Assembly: GCF_009905375.1 (NCBI RefSeq) | Contig: NC_133647.1 | Location: forward strand, 7,263,144-7,327,143 | Source: Apium graveolens | Taxonomy: Eukaryota > Streptophyta > Magnoliopsida > Apiales > Apiaceae | DNA: 64,000 nt | Direction: 5' to 3' | Shown here: positions 1 to 11,121 of the stretch, in pieces | Layout: every line of letters starts with the position of its first letter | Position numbering within the stretch: position 1 is the stretch's first letter | Translations under genes and position numbers: made by a program | The notes under the pieces: generated by a model | Database searches by the model: none | The model's input: only the letters and a program-made list of their open reading frames with translations | What the model was told of the DNA's origin: nothing

Positions 1-410
1 GAGTTGTAATAAGCAACAGTAACTTCTTGGCCTATGGCTTTAGTATATGTATGATTTGTGCCAAAATTCAAGATTGCACAGTACATTAGTTATAGAGGCC
101 TAAAGTAATCCTTTGATCAAAAGTATTCTCAAGACTAAACCTGACAAAGAACACTCCATTTGAAGGATAAGTCATGACATTATTCAACACCTTATTCGCA
201 CATCAGTGACCTGCAATACATCCCTGCCTCCGTCCCAGAAAGAACAGCATTCTTGCTAATAAAAAGTTGTTCTTTCTTAGTTGTTCACAACATCCGCCAC
301 GTACCAGACAAGAACTCGGTGGTTACGCCATTTCATTGATAGTTTCGATGAGTTGGGAGAGTGTTTAGGTTATTGTAAGTACTGAGGCCTCTGTTTTTGT
401 TGGAGATGAG
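1..410 (-). pseudogene. Inverted, decayed partial copy of the fibrillin (PAP11-like) gene
   Basis: Read on the - strand, this stretch matches exon 1 and the start of intron 1 of the fibrillin gene that begins at 902 on the + strand. The match runs nearly continuously against gene positions of about 1038 to 1490. Bases 100-410 correspond to exon 1, and 1-99 to intron 1 sequence just past the splice donor. The copy therefore came from genomic DNA, not from a spliced transcript. It has many substitutions and small deletions, one of them just left of 330, so the frame is broken and no protein can be made. It may continue beyond the left edge of the window. With the gene it forms an imperfect inverted repeat with a spacer of roughly 630 bases. 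Similarity is by eye, perhaps four bases in five. Confidence 0.85.
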
Positions 411-419
411 TTGTAGTGT

Positions 420-901
420 TGTCTTTTTGTTGAGAACCTCATATGAAGATGAAAAAATATATTAGTCTACTAATTTTTTATGCATTAGGTGTTCTGACAA
501 ATTTTGGTTTTGGTTGCGGTAGCTAGGTTTCAGACTATTCGAGACTGAGAAACAAGCTTTGCTGCTCTTCAAGAAAATGTGATTGACAATTCCAGTTATT
601 GACAACTGTATTGAAATTGTTAATTACATTTTCTTAAGAACGCAGCAAATCTTGATTCTTACTCTCAATAACTTTGATTAATTAACGATAAATAGATTAA
701 TAACTTGTGATAAATTATTATTTTCAGTATAGATTTTTGGTCTCAACAGAATTGCAACGGTATATATTTAACCTCGATAAATTAATAAAATTCACCGGAC
801 GCTATTAATTTATAGAGGTTTGACTAGAAGCGTGAAATATCGAAAAAGAAGGGAAGCAAGGAGCTCCACTGGTTTTCAACTTTGATAACTAACCATCATC
901 C
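420..901 (+). promoter_or_regulatory. 5' flank and putative promoter of the fibrillin gene
   Basis: AT-rich sequence between the inverted pseudogene copy and the start codon. A TATA-like run sits at 761-770, about 140 bases before the ATG, which suits a plant core promoter with a leader of around 100 bases. No ORF or repeat is recognised here. The promoter role is inferred from position and base composition only. Confidence 0.35.
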
Positions 902-2442
902 ATGGCTACAACAACATCTCCTGCTTTTCTCTCCTCCTTCAAGCCCTTCACTTCTCCAACTCCTAAACCCCACATTTCGAAACTCACAACTCATATCCAC
1001 TCTTCACTCTCCACCTCCAAAACCACTCTCCTCTCCTTGATCTCCAACCAAAACAGAGGCCTCACTACTCAAAATGACCCCGAAACACTCTCCCAAATCA
1101 TCGAAGCTATCGAAGAAATGGCGGTGCATGGACGTGGGACTGTCACCACTAATGAGTCCTTATCTGGTACCTGGAGATTGTTGTGGACAACTGAGAAAGA
1201 ACAACTTTTTATCATCAAGAATGCTGGTTTTTTGGGGACAGAGACAGGGGATGTTTTGCAGGTGATTGATGTGCAGAATAAGGTTTTGAATAATGTCATT
1301 ACGTTTCCTCCGAACGGGGTTTTCTTTGTCAGGTCTACTCTTGAGGTTGCTTCGGATCAACGGATTAATTTTAGGTATGTAACACTAACTTGTTTCGGTT
1401 TAGTATGATAATTTTTTTAGTTTCTAAGAATGTTGTAGTTAGATTGGCTTGAATTTTGCCAAGTTCCGGTACATAGGACATTAGCTTAAGTAACCAACTC
1501 TCCCAAAAATCTTTCTCACAGTCGAGGAGGTATTAGAAGGGCTTAATTTGTCGAATTAAGCCCTTCTAATCTTCTGAAATCTTCGAATCTTGAATTTGCA
1601 GATGACAGTTTAATGATACCAGAATTTAAAAATTAAGGGTCGACCATTTACAATTTACTACTACTACTAAAATTGGGGTAGGAGAGTTTGAACTCAAAAC
1701 ATCTCCTAGTTTTGGAGCTCTCATTTCATTTTTAAGTGATCAACTCTCTAAGTTTAAGTGTTTAACAAAGAAAAAAATGAAGAACAATGACATGGTTGAA
1801 AAGAGTTAATATTGGTTTTCTTATCTGATTGATCAGAATTTTAGTATCTTGTTTTTGAATAGTGATGTACGATTTGGTACATCTGCCGGGGTTTCAGTAC
1901 ACATGATTAAGTGATAGTGTGTATCTAATGTGATAGGTTTACAAGTGCAGTTCTCCGCGGAAAGGACTGGGAGTTTCCATTACCTCCATTCGGTCAGGGA
2001 TGGTGAGTGGTTTGACTGTGATCGCAATCTCTGTAAAATATCTAGTGATAATTTTTGTGCATTTGTTCTTTTATTGAATGGATGTCCGCATAGCAGTGGC
2101 CACCAAAGAAATGTAGTATGTTGGGTTCTTATTCGATCTTTCATCCTTTATTGCTAAAATGTTTAAGATTTTCAAAGATCGTGTAATAGTACTCATATTC
2201 CTTACCGCCCTCTCTGTAAAGATTTCTGGATGCAATGATCAAATCATGTACCTGTCCGAATCTACCATTTGAGCTACATTCACTTTGAGTTATAGATATT
2301 TTTTCATGTCATTTGGAATGATGTTACATTTTGTTTATGTAGGTTTGATACTGTCTACCTTGACAATGAGATTCGAGTAGCAAAAGATATTAGGGGAGAC
2401 TATCTAGTCGTTGATCGCGCTCCTTATTCTTGGACAGAATGA
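902..2442 (+). CDS. PAP11: Plastid-lipid-associated protein / fibrillin, PAP11-like (3 exons)
   Basis: Fibrillins are plastid proteins that bind lipids and quinones at plastoglobules and thylakoids. Exons: 902-1374, 1937-2002 and 2343-2442. All introns are GT-AG, phases agree, and the join gives 212 aa, the usual size for this small fibrillin branch. The first 35 or so residues are rich in Ser, Thr and Pro and poor in acidic residues, as in a chloroplast transit peptide. The PAP/fibrillin domain follows, with the conserved LSGTWRLLWTTEKEQ block near residue 90, ITFPPNGVFFVRS near 135, and a C-terminus with GDYLVVDRAPYSWTE. Exon 2 supplies the PLPPFGQGW motif. The ATG at 902 is the only start that gives a transit peptide. 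Family identity is strong; the PAP11 (FBN9-type) assignment rests on recalled similarity. No break is seen, so the gene looks functional. Confidence 0.9.
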
Positions 2443-3235
2443 AGGTAGAGAATCAGTTTACTTCAGTGTAAATCTTCTGCATTTAGCCAATATAAACTTG
2501 CCCCAAGTATGCCTAGTTAGAAGTTAATCATCATTGCTTATTTTTTATACCAGTATAAACAATGGCTTATTTTTTTAGAAAACTGGCGATCAGAACAAAA
2601 TTGTCCTAAGATTAGTATAAATTGCGGTATCAATTGCTTTGATCTTTGAAACAGTCTTTGTTAGTCAAATAATATATGTTTCTATGTTTAGAATTGATCT
2701 ACTTGATGCCTTAAAATCTCTATCCTATCACTTCACTCATAACTGAAATTCTGCTAATGGATCGTTTCCTTTTCCTTAGAAATTTTTTTTTGTTCTTAGT
2801 AGAATGAGCACCTGTAACTTGTAAATATCAGCAATCCACAGGTTCGCTGCTACAGAGAGGGTAATATTCGAGTTTAGACATGTATGCAAGGATCATTTAG
2901 TTAATCGTGCTACCTGAAAATGGAAGATGGAGGTATATACGTTTTGTTGATCATTGATTCTTTGAAGTGAAAGATATACTTCGCTCATTTATGTGGAAGA
3001 TGTAGCCATTGCCTCTGCAATGTTCGATCATGTCTTGGTTCGGGATAGAGAAAAAAATAATGCAGTTTAAAAAGCTCACTGCAATCTTTTTCCACTGAGG
3101 ATCTTTCAGAAAACACAGATTAGTTAAACCATTAGTCCACAAAACTTCATGATTGGCAAGATTGACACTCCTCATATTCTATTGCATTAAAACTGTACAT
3201 TTGTTGTATATAGGTTCTTCATTTGGAATTAATCT

Positions 3236-3400
3236 GAACTTATCATTCATGCTATTCACACCGCCTCGTGTGTCCTTGTTGGACTATTCATGCTATTCAC
3301 ACCGCCACGTCTGTCCTTGCTGAACTTGTCCTTGCTGAACTTTCATTATATTAATCAATTTCGGATTCACACTGCCTCGTGTGTCCTTGCTGGACTATGG
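3236..3400 (+). repeat. Short degenerate tandem repeats (CACACCGCCTCGTGTGTCC type)
   Basis: The segment around TTCACACCGCCTCGTGTGTC, followed by CTTGCTGGACTA, occurs three times in about 160 bases, with the sub-unit TGTCCTTGCTGAACT doubled inside. It is a local low-copy duplication with no coding potential recognised. Confidence 0.6.
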
Positions 3401-3965
3401 TTCCTCCGGTATACCATAAACTCTCTGAAGTCAAAAAAAACTGTATGCCTTCTTTCTGACTTCCATTACAGAAACACTATCACTCCAGGGAGTAGTGGTT
3501 GTTTAAAGAAACATCAATGCAAATTATTATCAATGGACTAGTTAGCATTTTAATAATTGCATTCCTGTGAAGCTTCAATATCTTTTTAAAATCTCCAAAT
3601 CCATTACAATGCAAGTTGTATAGGCAATCATAAAAAGGGGAAATGGAAAGGAAAAAGGAGCACATAGTTTGTACTTTGTAGGTCATGCAACCATGCTGGA
3701 TACCTTAATAATCTGAAAAGGTCCCAAAGAAAGATTTGATTCGCATGATCTTCTGTACATGTCCCTCTCCTTGCCCCTAAGTAATTGAATGTTCAATCAT
3801 CAAGTCACATTCAGTTTCTTTTTCTGTCTCCTAACTTGTCACTAATCATTTGTGATTCCAGAGCTTCAATAGTATCAGTTTAGATAATGCATGCGCTTTG
3901 TTTTTCTCAAGGCCAAAATGGCTTTGGCAAGGAATGATGAGAATGACAATGGACGCGACACGTCA

Positions 3966-4090
3966 ACCTATATTTCGCATTTTGTATGGTTGTCAAGTTT
4001 TTAGAATCGAGTTAACCCAAGTTTCAACCTATATTTCGCATTTTGTATGTTTGTCATCTTTTCTACAATCAAGTTAACCCGAGTTTCACT
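3966..4090 (+). repeat. Tandem duplication of a ~60-bp unit
   Basis: The unit starting CAACCTATATTTCGCATTTT and running through an AGTTAACCC motif is present twice in direct orientation (about 3966-4022 and 4024-4090), with a few differences. Nothing else is recognised in it. Confidence 0.65.
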
Positions 4091-4728
4091 TGATTACAAA
4101 ACGTTCAAATTTTTAAACTGGGTTAGTTTACGATAAGTTATACAGCCGTAAACCCGAGCTAATCGCAGTCATTAATCTAATCGAATTTCACGAGTAAAAT
4201 CTCAACAGATACTGCAGTACTAGCAAGATATTGTTAGGGAGGTGAACTAGTATTAGTGACAATTCATGAGCTGAGAAATCATGTTAAAGTGCAAAAGATA
4301 AACCTGCTGGCAAAGGGTTTCTTGGGTCAAATTATGTAGTTGGGCCATCTATTCATAGCCTTCCATGTTGGGCTGTTTTGTCTTCTTGGGCCCCACCATT
4401 TACACAAAAGTGTGGTTGTAATGGAAGATAAGGGAGCAAGTGGGCTTCGTATCTATTTCCAAAATGAAAAGGAATCTAATATGGCTGATGCAGTGGGTGG
4501 ACGTGGAAGCAATCTTGACCAAACATCAAAATAAATGGGAAAGTACAGTTTAATTACATTTGTCATTTAGAGAAATAAAGTAATTAGGAAGACAATGAAG
4601 TTAGAATTGACAGGTAACTAAAAATGGTGAGTTAATCAAATTATTAATTATCCCTAATTTACATGTTATATTATAATATTGATTTATTAATGAAAACACC
4701 CGTGTGTAAAGTAAGTTTGGGAGGTAAT

Positions 4729-4989
4729 ACTTACTTTTGTCTCAATTTTTATCTTTCATATTTGATTTTTTATTGTTAAATTGATCCAACTTTGACCGTA
4801 AATTAAATATCAATCTTTTATTATTTTAAAAAACTAAAAAATACATGTTAAAGAAGATTACATATATTTTCTAATAATATAATTTTTATAAAAAAAAATT
4901 GATTATATATTATATGAAATTTTTTATCAAAATTGGGTCAATATTATCACAAAAAATAAACAGGATTGATAATTGGGACCGAGGGAGTA
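4729..4989. mobile_element. Stowaway-like MITE
   Basis: The right end carries the CTCCCTC-GGTCCCAAT type terminal inverted repeat (read as its reverse complement) and the left end a decayed match. The body is AT-rich with no ORF. This is the typical layout of a small non-autonomous Tc1/mariner-type element moved by a transposase encoded elsewhere. Confidence 0.6.
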
Positions 4990-5937
4990 ATTATTACTTT
5001 ATCATTTTTGAAAAGTAGAATAACCTGAAACACAATAAAGTTAAAATTGACAGATAACTATTAACATTATCCAAAAGAATTTGTCTAAGCAAGAAACATA
5101 CATGTTCCTAACTTTTCACATGTAATTATAACCTTTTATATATTTGGTAAAGTCTACCTTAATAACATCATCATTTACTTTTAACTTGTTGTATAAAAAT
5201 GACAAGTGAAAGACTTTTAAATAGTGCAAATGATGTGTTAAATAAAGTTACATTCATAGTTAGAAAAAGAAATTTAAAAAAAATATTTAATTATATATTA
5301 CTTTGGAGTTTTCCAAAATTTGATGGAATCCTAAAAATCTATTTGGGGAGCCAAACTCTATCAAGGGTTTGGGATCAAAGTTTGGCCATTGTTTTAGAGT
5401 GGATCATTTTCGATCTTGTTTATTTAAATTTAACTAATTTATAAAATCGTGTTTCGCATCGAATTTATAAACGTGATTTAAAATAAAAATAAAAATATAT
5501 ATTCAAATTTTTAGTTTTCTATTATCATTCTAATCAATAATTTTGTAGAAAAATTATCAATTTTTTCTGAACTTTTCTTCAATTTTCTTCTCATCGAAAC
5601 TCTTGATTCCAACCCAATATCTACTACACTGTGTTTTACATCAGCTTATAAACTTCAAATTTTAGCATTCTACTCTCGACATCGATCAATTTCATTAACC
5701 TAAGTGTTTTAGGTGTGTGTTTATGATCACATTAAACAATGAATATGAGAACAACCCTAAAAATAGAATAATAATAATTTTTCGAACAAAAGTACCTTCA
5801 AATGAACCACCTGGACTTACAAGTGAACACGGATTACAAAACAAAAAACATTAGTATATTTACGACTTCAATTACACAATACAATAAAATTAAGGGTTTA
5901 CTTGAGAAACAACATTTACACATATATACTTATACAT

Positions 5938-5981
<44 letters not shown>

Positions 5982-6384
5982 AGATGGAAGGATATGGCTC
6001 AACATTGTTGTTGCAGCTGCTGTTGATATGTATAAACTCGTCTCCAATAATAAATCCCTCATTTTATAAACATGTTTTATATTTATTTTTTGATTTACTG
6101 TGCAAGATTAATTTTACTTGACTTGAAGACAAAGTTTAGAAGAATATAAGAGTTATTGTGCAAAAATAATTTTGTTTGAATTGAATTGAAAGTTTAGAAA
6201 AATATAAGGTACCTATTGTTTTTAGTAAAATTAACTTTGTTTGACTTGAAGAGTAAGTTTAGAATAATATAAGTTAATTGTAGTTTTTAATAATTTTAAA
6301 TTCAAAAAATTGAGAAAATTGAAAAATAGAATGAGACAATCTACACTGCACATAAACGCACTCGTTTTCTCCTTTAAATAAGTA
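4990..6384. other. AT-rich intergenic region
   Basis: No gene, RNA or clear transposon was recognised apart from the TA microsatellite. Open frames at 5199-5444 and 5802-6026 have simple-sequence composition and no domain signature. Confidence 0.5.
5942..5977. repeat. (TA)n microsatellite
   Basis: About 18 uninterrupted TA dinucleotides, likely polymorphic in length. Confidence 0.95.
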
Positions 6385-6420
6385 CTAGTCGACAAAGTCG
6401 CGCTTCGCTGCGGCCTAACT
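6385..6420 (-). mobile_element. Helitron-like 3' terminus
   Basis: Read on the - strand, the sequence ends in CTAG followed by T, preceded by a GC-rich segment with GCGAAGCGCG, as in many plant Helitron 3' ends. Helitrons are rolling-circle transposons that insert between A and T without a target duplication. The matching 5' terminus, which would lie to the right, was not located, so the body is undefined. Confidence 0.45.
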
Positions 6421-7269
6421 ATTTAATTTTTTTGATAATTTAGACTAATTAATAAAATATATATATATAAGTCTATAAAATTAAACAAAAAATTCCATTT
6501 CAAATATCATTTAATTAATACGATTTATATAATATTTTCTTAGGCTGACACACGTTGTGAATTTCAATCCGAATGGATTTCATTATAAATTCCAAACTTT
6601 AGATACAATATGAAACTTTAGATTTTAATATAGGTTTGTATAACCTTTTGTTGGACCGATATCTGTTATGAATTTCAGTCCTATTTGAATTCACGAATCG
6701 GGAATTTAAAATTATCATTTGTCTTATTTAGATTTTCTACTCAGATATTTAAACAAAATAATCGTTTATCCAATTTACAAAAGGTTTTGATTTTATTTTC
6801 TAAAACATAGTATTTAAAGACCGGAGTCTTAATTTTAGTATTTAAAATAAAGGAGTTTCGGGAAAAAAAAAAGATAAATAGAGGTAAAACGTTTTTTAAA
6901 TAGTTTATCAGAATTTTGTTCCCCGGCTTTTTGGCCGGCACACTTTGTAAGTAAGACATAAAATACTAAATAAACAATATTAATAATTATAATTGACGCA
7001 TTTAACGTATCTCGCACTTTAGTTATGTAAACTACATGCCTACCGTGATAATATAAATTGTAAGAATTATACTTGAAATTTTTATTTTCTTAACAAAAGC
7101 AGTCTTATTTCTAGAATATCACCGAGAGCCTTGGCTAACCCAATTAACCATTACAAAATATGTAAATTGGTTACATTTATGTACGAAAAAACACCAAAAA
7201 AATTAGCTTTTCCTATGCTTCTACTTTTTCTTCTTACAACAAAGATTTAAAACACATAATCTTGTCAAA
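6421..7269. other. AT-rich intergenic or Helitron-derived sequence
   Basis: No coding potential was recognised. It may be the body of the Helitron whose 3' end is at 6385. Confidence 0.4.
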
Positions 7270-7299
7270 TCTATTACTATATATATAGTACAACAATAT

Positions 7300-7440
7300 A
7301 CATAGATACATGCATGCATACATACATACATACATATATGCATACATACCTGTATATATACATATATGTATGCATACATACATGCATACACACATACATA
7401 CATAGACACGCACTCATACACACTTACATACATAGATACA
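7300..7440. repeat. (CATA)n / (CATACATG)n microsatellite
   Basis: A long, imperfect run of CATA and CATG tetranucleotides. The open frame on the - strand here consists of repeated Tyr, Val, Cys and Met codons and is an artefact of the repeat. Confidence 0.9.
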
Positions 7441-7650
7441 TAGTCATATATTTTTATTTATCATCAATTTAACATTGTCCTCCAACACAATAAAATGGTC
7501 AGATATCAAATATTATATTAAATCATATGAAATAAAAAATAAAATAAACTTTATATACATATTTATGATTTATATTTCAGTATTAATAATTACGTGGCAT
7601 ATATCATATACTCTCACTGTCTCACAGGTTGTTAACATCGTCAAGGGGTT
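7440..7650 (+). repeat. Direct repeat, copy 1 (pairs with 9222-9435)
   Basis: The stretch from TTATTTATCATCAAT through the CTCCAACACAATAAAATGG and AAATAAAAAATAAAATAAAC blocks to GGTTGTTAACATC recurs at 9222-9435 with modest divergence. The copies flank the solo LTR, and both contain the left end of the MITE called at 9394. Confidence 0.75.
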
Positions 7651-7771
7651 TATTAAGAATATTAATTCATATGACAATTATACCACCTACATTAATATCT
7701 AAATAATATTTAATTCACCTCACTATTCATTTATTAAACATTATCAGTTGTTGTATAATTAATATGTGCAT

Positions 7772-9165
7772 TGTTATGCAAGACATGCATATATTATAAC
7801 AAGACTAAATCAAATTGACAACCCTAAGTAAGTTGTATTGTAATCTTAGTTTGCATTTCGTTTTGTAATATATAAAGTCTGTAAAAACGATCAAGAGCAG
7901 ACTGGAGTCTTTTTCTTTAAACAGTATCAAGCCAAATAATTATATCTGGAAGAAGATCAAGAATATCACGCCTCAGAAGAATTATGAAGAAGTTTGGAGT
8001 TGAATAAATCTGTTTTGAGAAAAATGTTCTATGTCAAATCTCTACAAGTTACAAATTTAGTGTTATAGAGAAGTCATTCGAGAACTCTAGAATGACTTAT
8101 AGAGAAGTCAGGAAAGCTACTAGAAAACTCTAAGATATCGACAGGCCAAATTGAAGACATGAAGATTGGAGATATCGACAAGTCATTTCTTCACTAGAGA
8201 ACTCTGAGTTATCGACAAGTCAAAAAATCACTAGAGAACTCTGAGTTATCGACAAGTCCAAAATCACTAGAGAACTCTGAGTTATCGACAAGTCCAAAAT
8301 CACTAGAGAACTCTGAGTTATCGATAAGTCAAATATCACTAGAGAACTCTAAGTTATCGACAAGTCAATTAGTAACTAGAGAACTCAGAGATATCTATAA
8401 GCCAAAGTTAAGACATGAAGTGGAGAGATCTCGACAAGCTAAATTCTCTTATAGAGAACTCAGAGATCTCTACAAGTCAAAACAACTATAGAGAAATGAG
8501 AGATCTCGATAAGGCAATATACTTATCGAGATGTCAAGTTCTCTATATATCAAACTGGAGATCTCGAGATAAAACTCAAAATACAAAGTGCAGACCAGTT
8601 CAATATCCAAGATTAAAAATTAACAAATAATCCAATCAGTTGGATTGACAAGTCTACAAAAAGAAACTTGAGGCATACAAGATCAAGGGTGAAGATTAAC
8701 TGACAAAGGAAGATCAAAGTTAACACAGTATGCAAATATATGCTAAACCATAAATGGAAGATATGTTTTTCCTAAAATGGAATGATTAGTGACAGTTTAC
8801 TAAAGTGAATAGCATCTCTTATTACACACTGTGTAAACCAGTAGTTAACTATCATATAAAGTTAACACTGGTCCTTTGTTAGAAGTACCAATTTAGATAA
8901 GAAAAATCTTATATTCTCTCAAGTAAGAATCTAAGCTCTTTATCAACAAAGAGCCTAGAAATTTTGTAGCAAAACTTCTTAGTTTTAATATAAAATTAAG
9001 TGAGTTTTGAAAGATATGTGTCAACTGTTCTTACTTGTTTAATTTCAGTATTAACACAGTTCACTACAAGATTTAATTTATTTTGTTCACCACCTTAAAT
9101 ATTCAAGAAAAGCAGAAAAAACACAAAAATATATTCACCCCCTGTGTATAATTCATTATCTAACA
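7772..9165 (+). mobile_element. Solo LTR of a Sirevirus-type Copia element, with target-site duplication
   Basis: Starts TGTTATGCAAG, ends ATCTAACA, and is flanked on both sides by the 5-bp duplication TGCAT (7767-7771 and 9166-9170). There are no internal retrotransposon genes, so this 1394-bp LTR is what remains after recombination between two LTRs. Its first 200 bases match the reverse complement of the LTR piece ending at 21207, tying it to the Sirevirus-type element on the right. A 36-bp tandem array lies inside it. The orientation follows from that match. Confidence 0.9.
8193..8400 (+). repeat. 36-bp tandem array inside the solo LTR
   Basis: About six units built on CTAGAGAACTCTGAGTTATC followed by GACAAGTCCAAAATCA. 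The middle units are nearly identical and the outer ones decay into scattered GAGAACTC and TCGACAAGTC motifs from 8060 to 8560. Such repeats in LTRs may hold transcription-factor sites; that role is inferred. Confidence 0.9.
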
Positions 9166-9221
9166 TGCATATATACAATAAATATATACATATACATAAA
9201 TTAATACAGGGACATACACAC

Positions 9222-9435
9222 ATATACATACTCGTATATTCTTATTTGTCATCAATCTAAACTCGTCCTCCAGCATAATGAAATGGAGAAATAATATATT
9301 AAATTCAATGAAATAAAAAATAAAATAAACTATTTATACATATATGTTCGATTTATATTTCACTATTAATCATTCTGTGACATATATTATATACTCCCAC
9401 CATCTCATAGGTTGTTAACATCTTTATTAGACACG
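9222..9435 (+). repeat. Direct repeat, copy 2 (pairs with 7440-7650)
   Basis: Second copy of the segment described at 7440-7650. Together they indicate a tandem duplication that was later separated by the LTR insertion. Confidence 0.75.
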
Positions 9436-9578
9436 AAGATTAAAAACTCATTTATGTTGAAGAAAAATTAAGAAAGCGGGGTTAAATTTTGGAGCCATTA
9501 TAAAAATAATATGTTATTTTAGGAAATGTTAACAATTCGGTGGAACATTCCAAAATAGAAAGTTATTAGGACAGAGAG
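9394..9578. mobile_element. Stowaway-like MITE
   Basis: Terminal inverted repeats of the CTCCCACCATCTCATAG type, flanked by TA dinucleotides (9392-9393 and 9579-9580). The element is about 185 bp with no ORF. Confidence 0.6.
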
Positions 9579-9922
9579 TATCATATGTCATTCACTGAGT
9601 AAACTTACAGTACTGACCTCAATTGCCTATATAGTAGGACTAATCATTCACATTTCTAACACAACACATTAAATAATTAAAAAATAAACTAATAATTATT
9701 TTATATTTAGAGTGATTGATATACATCATGCACACATAATCACTTATATTTATTTTACTTTATAAGCATTAACATATTACAAATACCATTTAATTATGAA
9801 GTGGGATAAAATGTATACTAACATAATTTATTATTTCACGTGAATGCACCATTGCAAACATACCTCAACCACTTATGCTCATATGCATAAACAAACAAAT
9901 TATTAATCCATTAGGTAATAAC

Positions 9923-9926
9923 ACAA

Positions 9927-9964
<38 letters not shown>
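9923..9964. repeat. (CA)n(TA)n microsatellite
   Basis: Compound dinucleotide run just before the Helitron 3' hairpin. Confidence 0.95.
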
Positions 9965-11121
9965 CGTCAACAATTACAGCAAAATCAGTTTCACTTAGCA
10001 CAATTTTGAATATGTCCGTGCATTACACGGGTTACGGAGCTAGTTAAAAGTAATATATCTAATTTACAAAAAAAAACAAATTTTAAAGGAGAGCATAATG
10101 ATTTTTGTTATACAAATAAGAATCTAAAACAATACAACATAATCGTAATATAACATTGATATAAAAAATATTGCGTAGGAATGATATTTCTATAACATTC
10201 TTGTGATTAGTGTGTTTAACTTTGCTAACACCAAATAAAAGGTAATTAACGCAAAAGATTAAATTACTTATGTACATATTTTTTTGGAGGACATGTGTTT
10301 AACTTTGCTAACACCTAATAAGAATTAGGGTTTGGGTTATGTACTTCAAAATACTTGCAATATAGAATAATAACCGTTTAAAGTAACTAGAACATAGTGA
10401 AGAGTTTTCCAAAATACTTGTAATATAATCAAGAGGAATGGAAACACTTGCCTTATCGATTCGCTTTCACTTTACTAGCATTTATCAATTGATTCCCACT
10501 CACTGACTAACTCCTTTCCCTTTCTACATCTCGCTTCCTCTGTTAAACATCACATATACTTATCAACATGATTTTTTAACTCATTCTATTCAATACAAGC
10601 TTCTATCTACCCTTCGTTTCACCCAAATCCGATGTACGGATTAAAAGTTACAGCAGAAACAGTCAAACAATGCACAAACAATCATTTCATACAGCAATCA
10701 GGTGACATATAACACATAGCACATAAGATATTCAATCCAAATAATTTATCAAAGAAGATTCGGGGTCGAAATGATTTTCTAGGTATTTAATACAAATTTT
10801 TGAACATTTTTCGGAATTAAAATTGGACTCCGAATCATTTTATAATTAAATAATAAGATTCGAACACCCGAGTTTGACTTTAAAATAGTTTTATAATAAT
10901 TATCGGGCCGTGAAAATAATTTAAAATAATAGTTTAAAGTTCGAAACTATTTTTCAAAATTTTTAAATCAATTATATATAATTAAATCCAATTAAATAAT
11001 CAATTAAAATTAATTAATAACTAATAAAATTAATTAATCAATTAATATTTAAATTAATTGACTAATTAAATAATTAATTATCAACTAAAATTAATTAATT
11101 AAATAATTAAGATTTATTTTT

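Larger units (their letters stand above)
2443..4728. other. 3' flank and intergenic region
   Basis: Begins with the fibrillin 3' UTR; no clear AATAAA signal was found close to the stop. The rest is non-coding, with two small repeats listed separately. A 64-codon open frame at 4340-4534 has no recognisable domain and is probably chance. Confidence 0.5.
7270..10043 (+). mobile_element. Candidate non-autonomous Helitron carrying nested insertions
   Basis: The 3' end is convincing: a hairpin CCGTG-catta-CACGG at 10016-10030, nine bases of spacer, then CTAG at 10040-10043 followed by T. A plausible 5' end is at 7270, where TCTATTACTATATATATAGT follows an A. No Rep or helicase ORF is present, so it would depend on an autonomous copy. 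Removing the solo LTR at 7772-9165 and its 5-bp duplication leaves about 1.4 kb. The interior also holds a duplicated segment and a MITE. The 5' boundary is the weak point. Confidence 0.5.

Noticed and set aside
4340..4534. 64-codon + strand frame between MITEs
   Set aside because: No domain, no supporting splice or promoter signals, and a length within chance expectation for the region.
7221..7433. - strand frame of repeated Tyr, Val, Cys and Met
   Set aside because: Translation of the CATA microsatellite.
8036..8560. Repeat array considered as a CRISPR-like or satellite array
   Set aside because: Units are directly adjacent without unique spacers and lie inside a defined plant LTR, so this is an LTR-internal tandem repeat.
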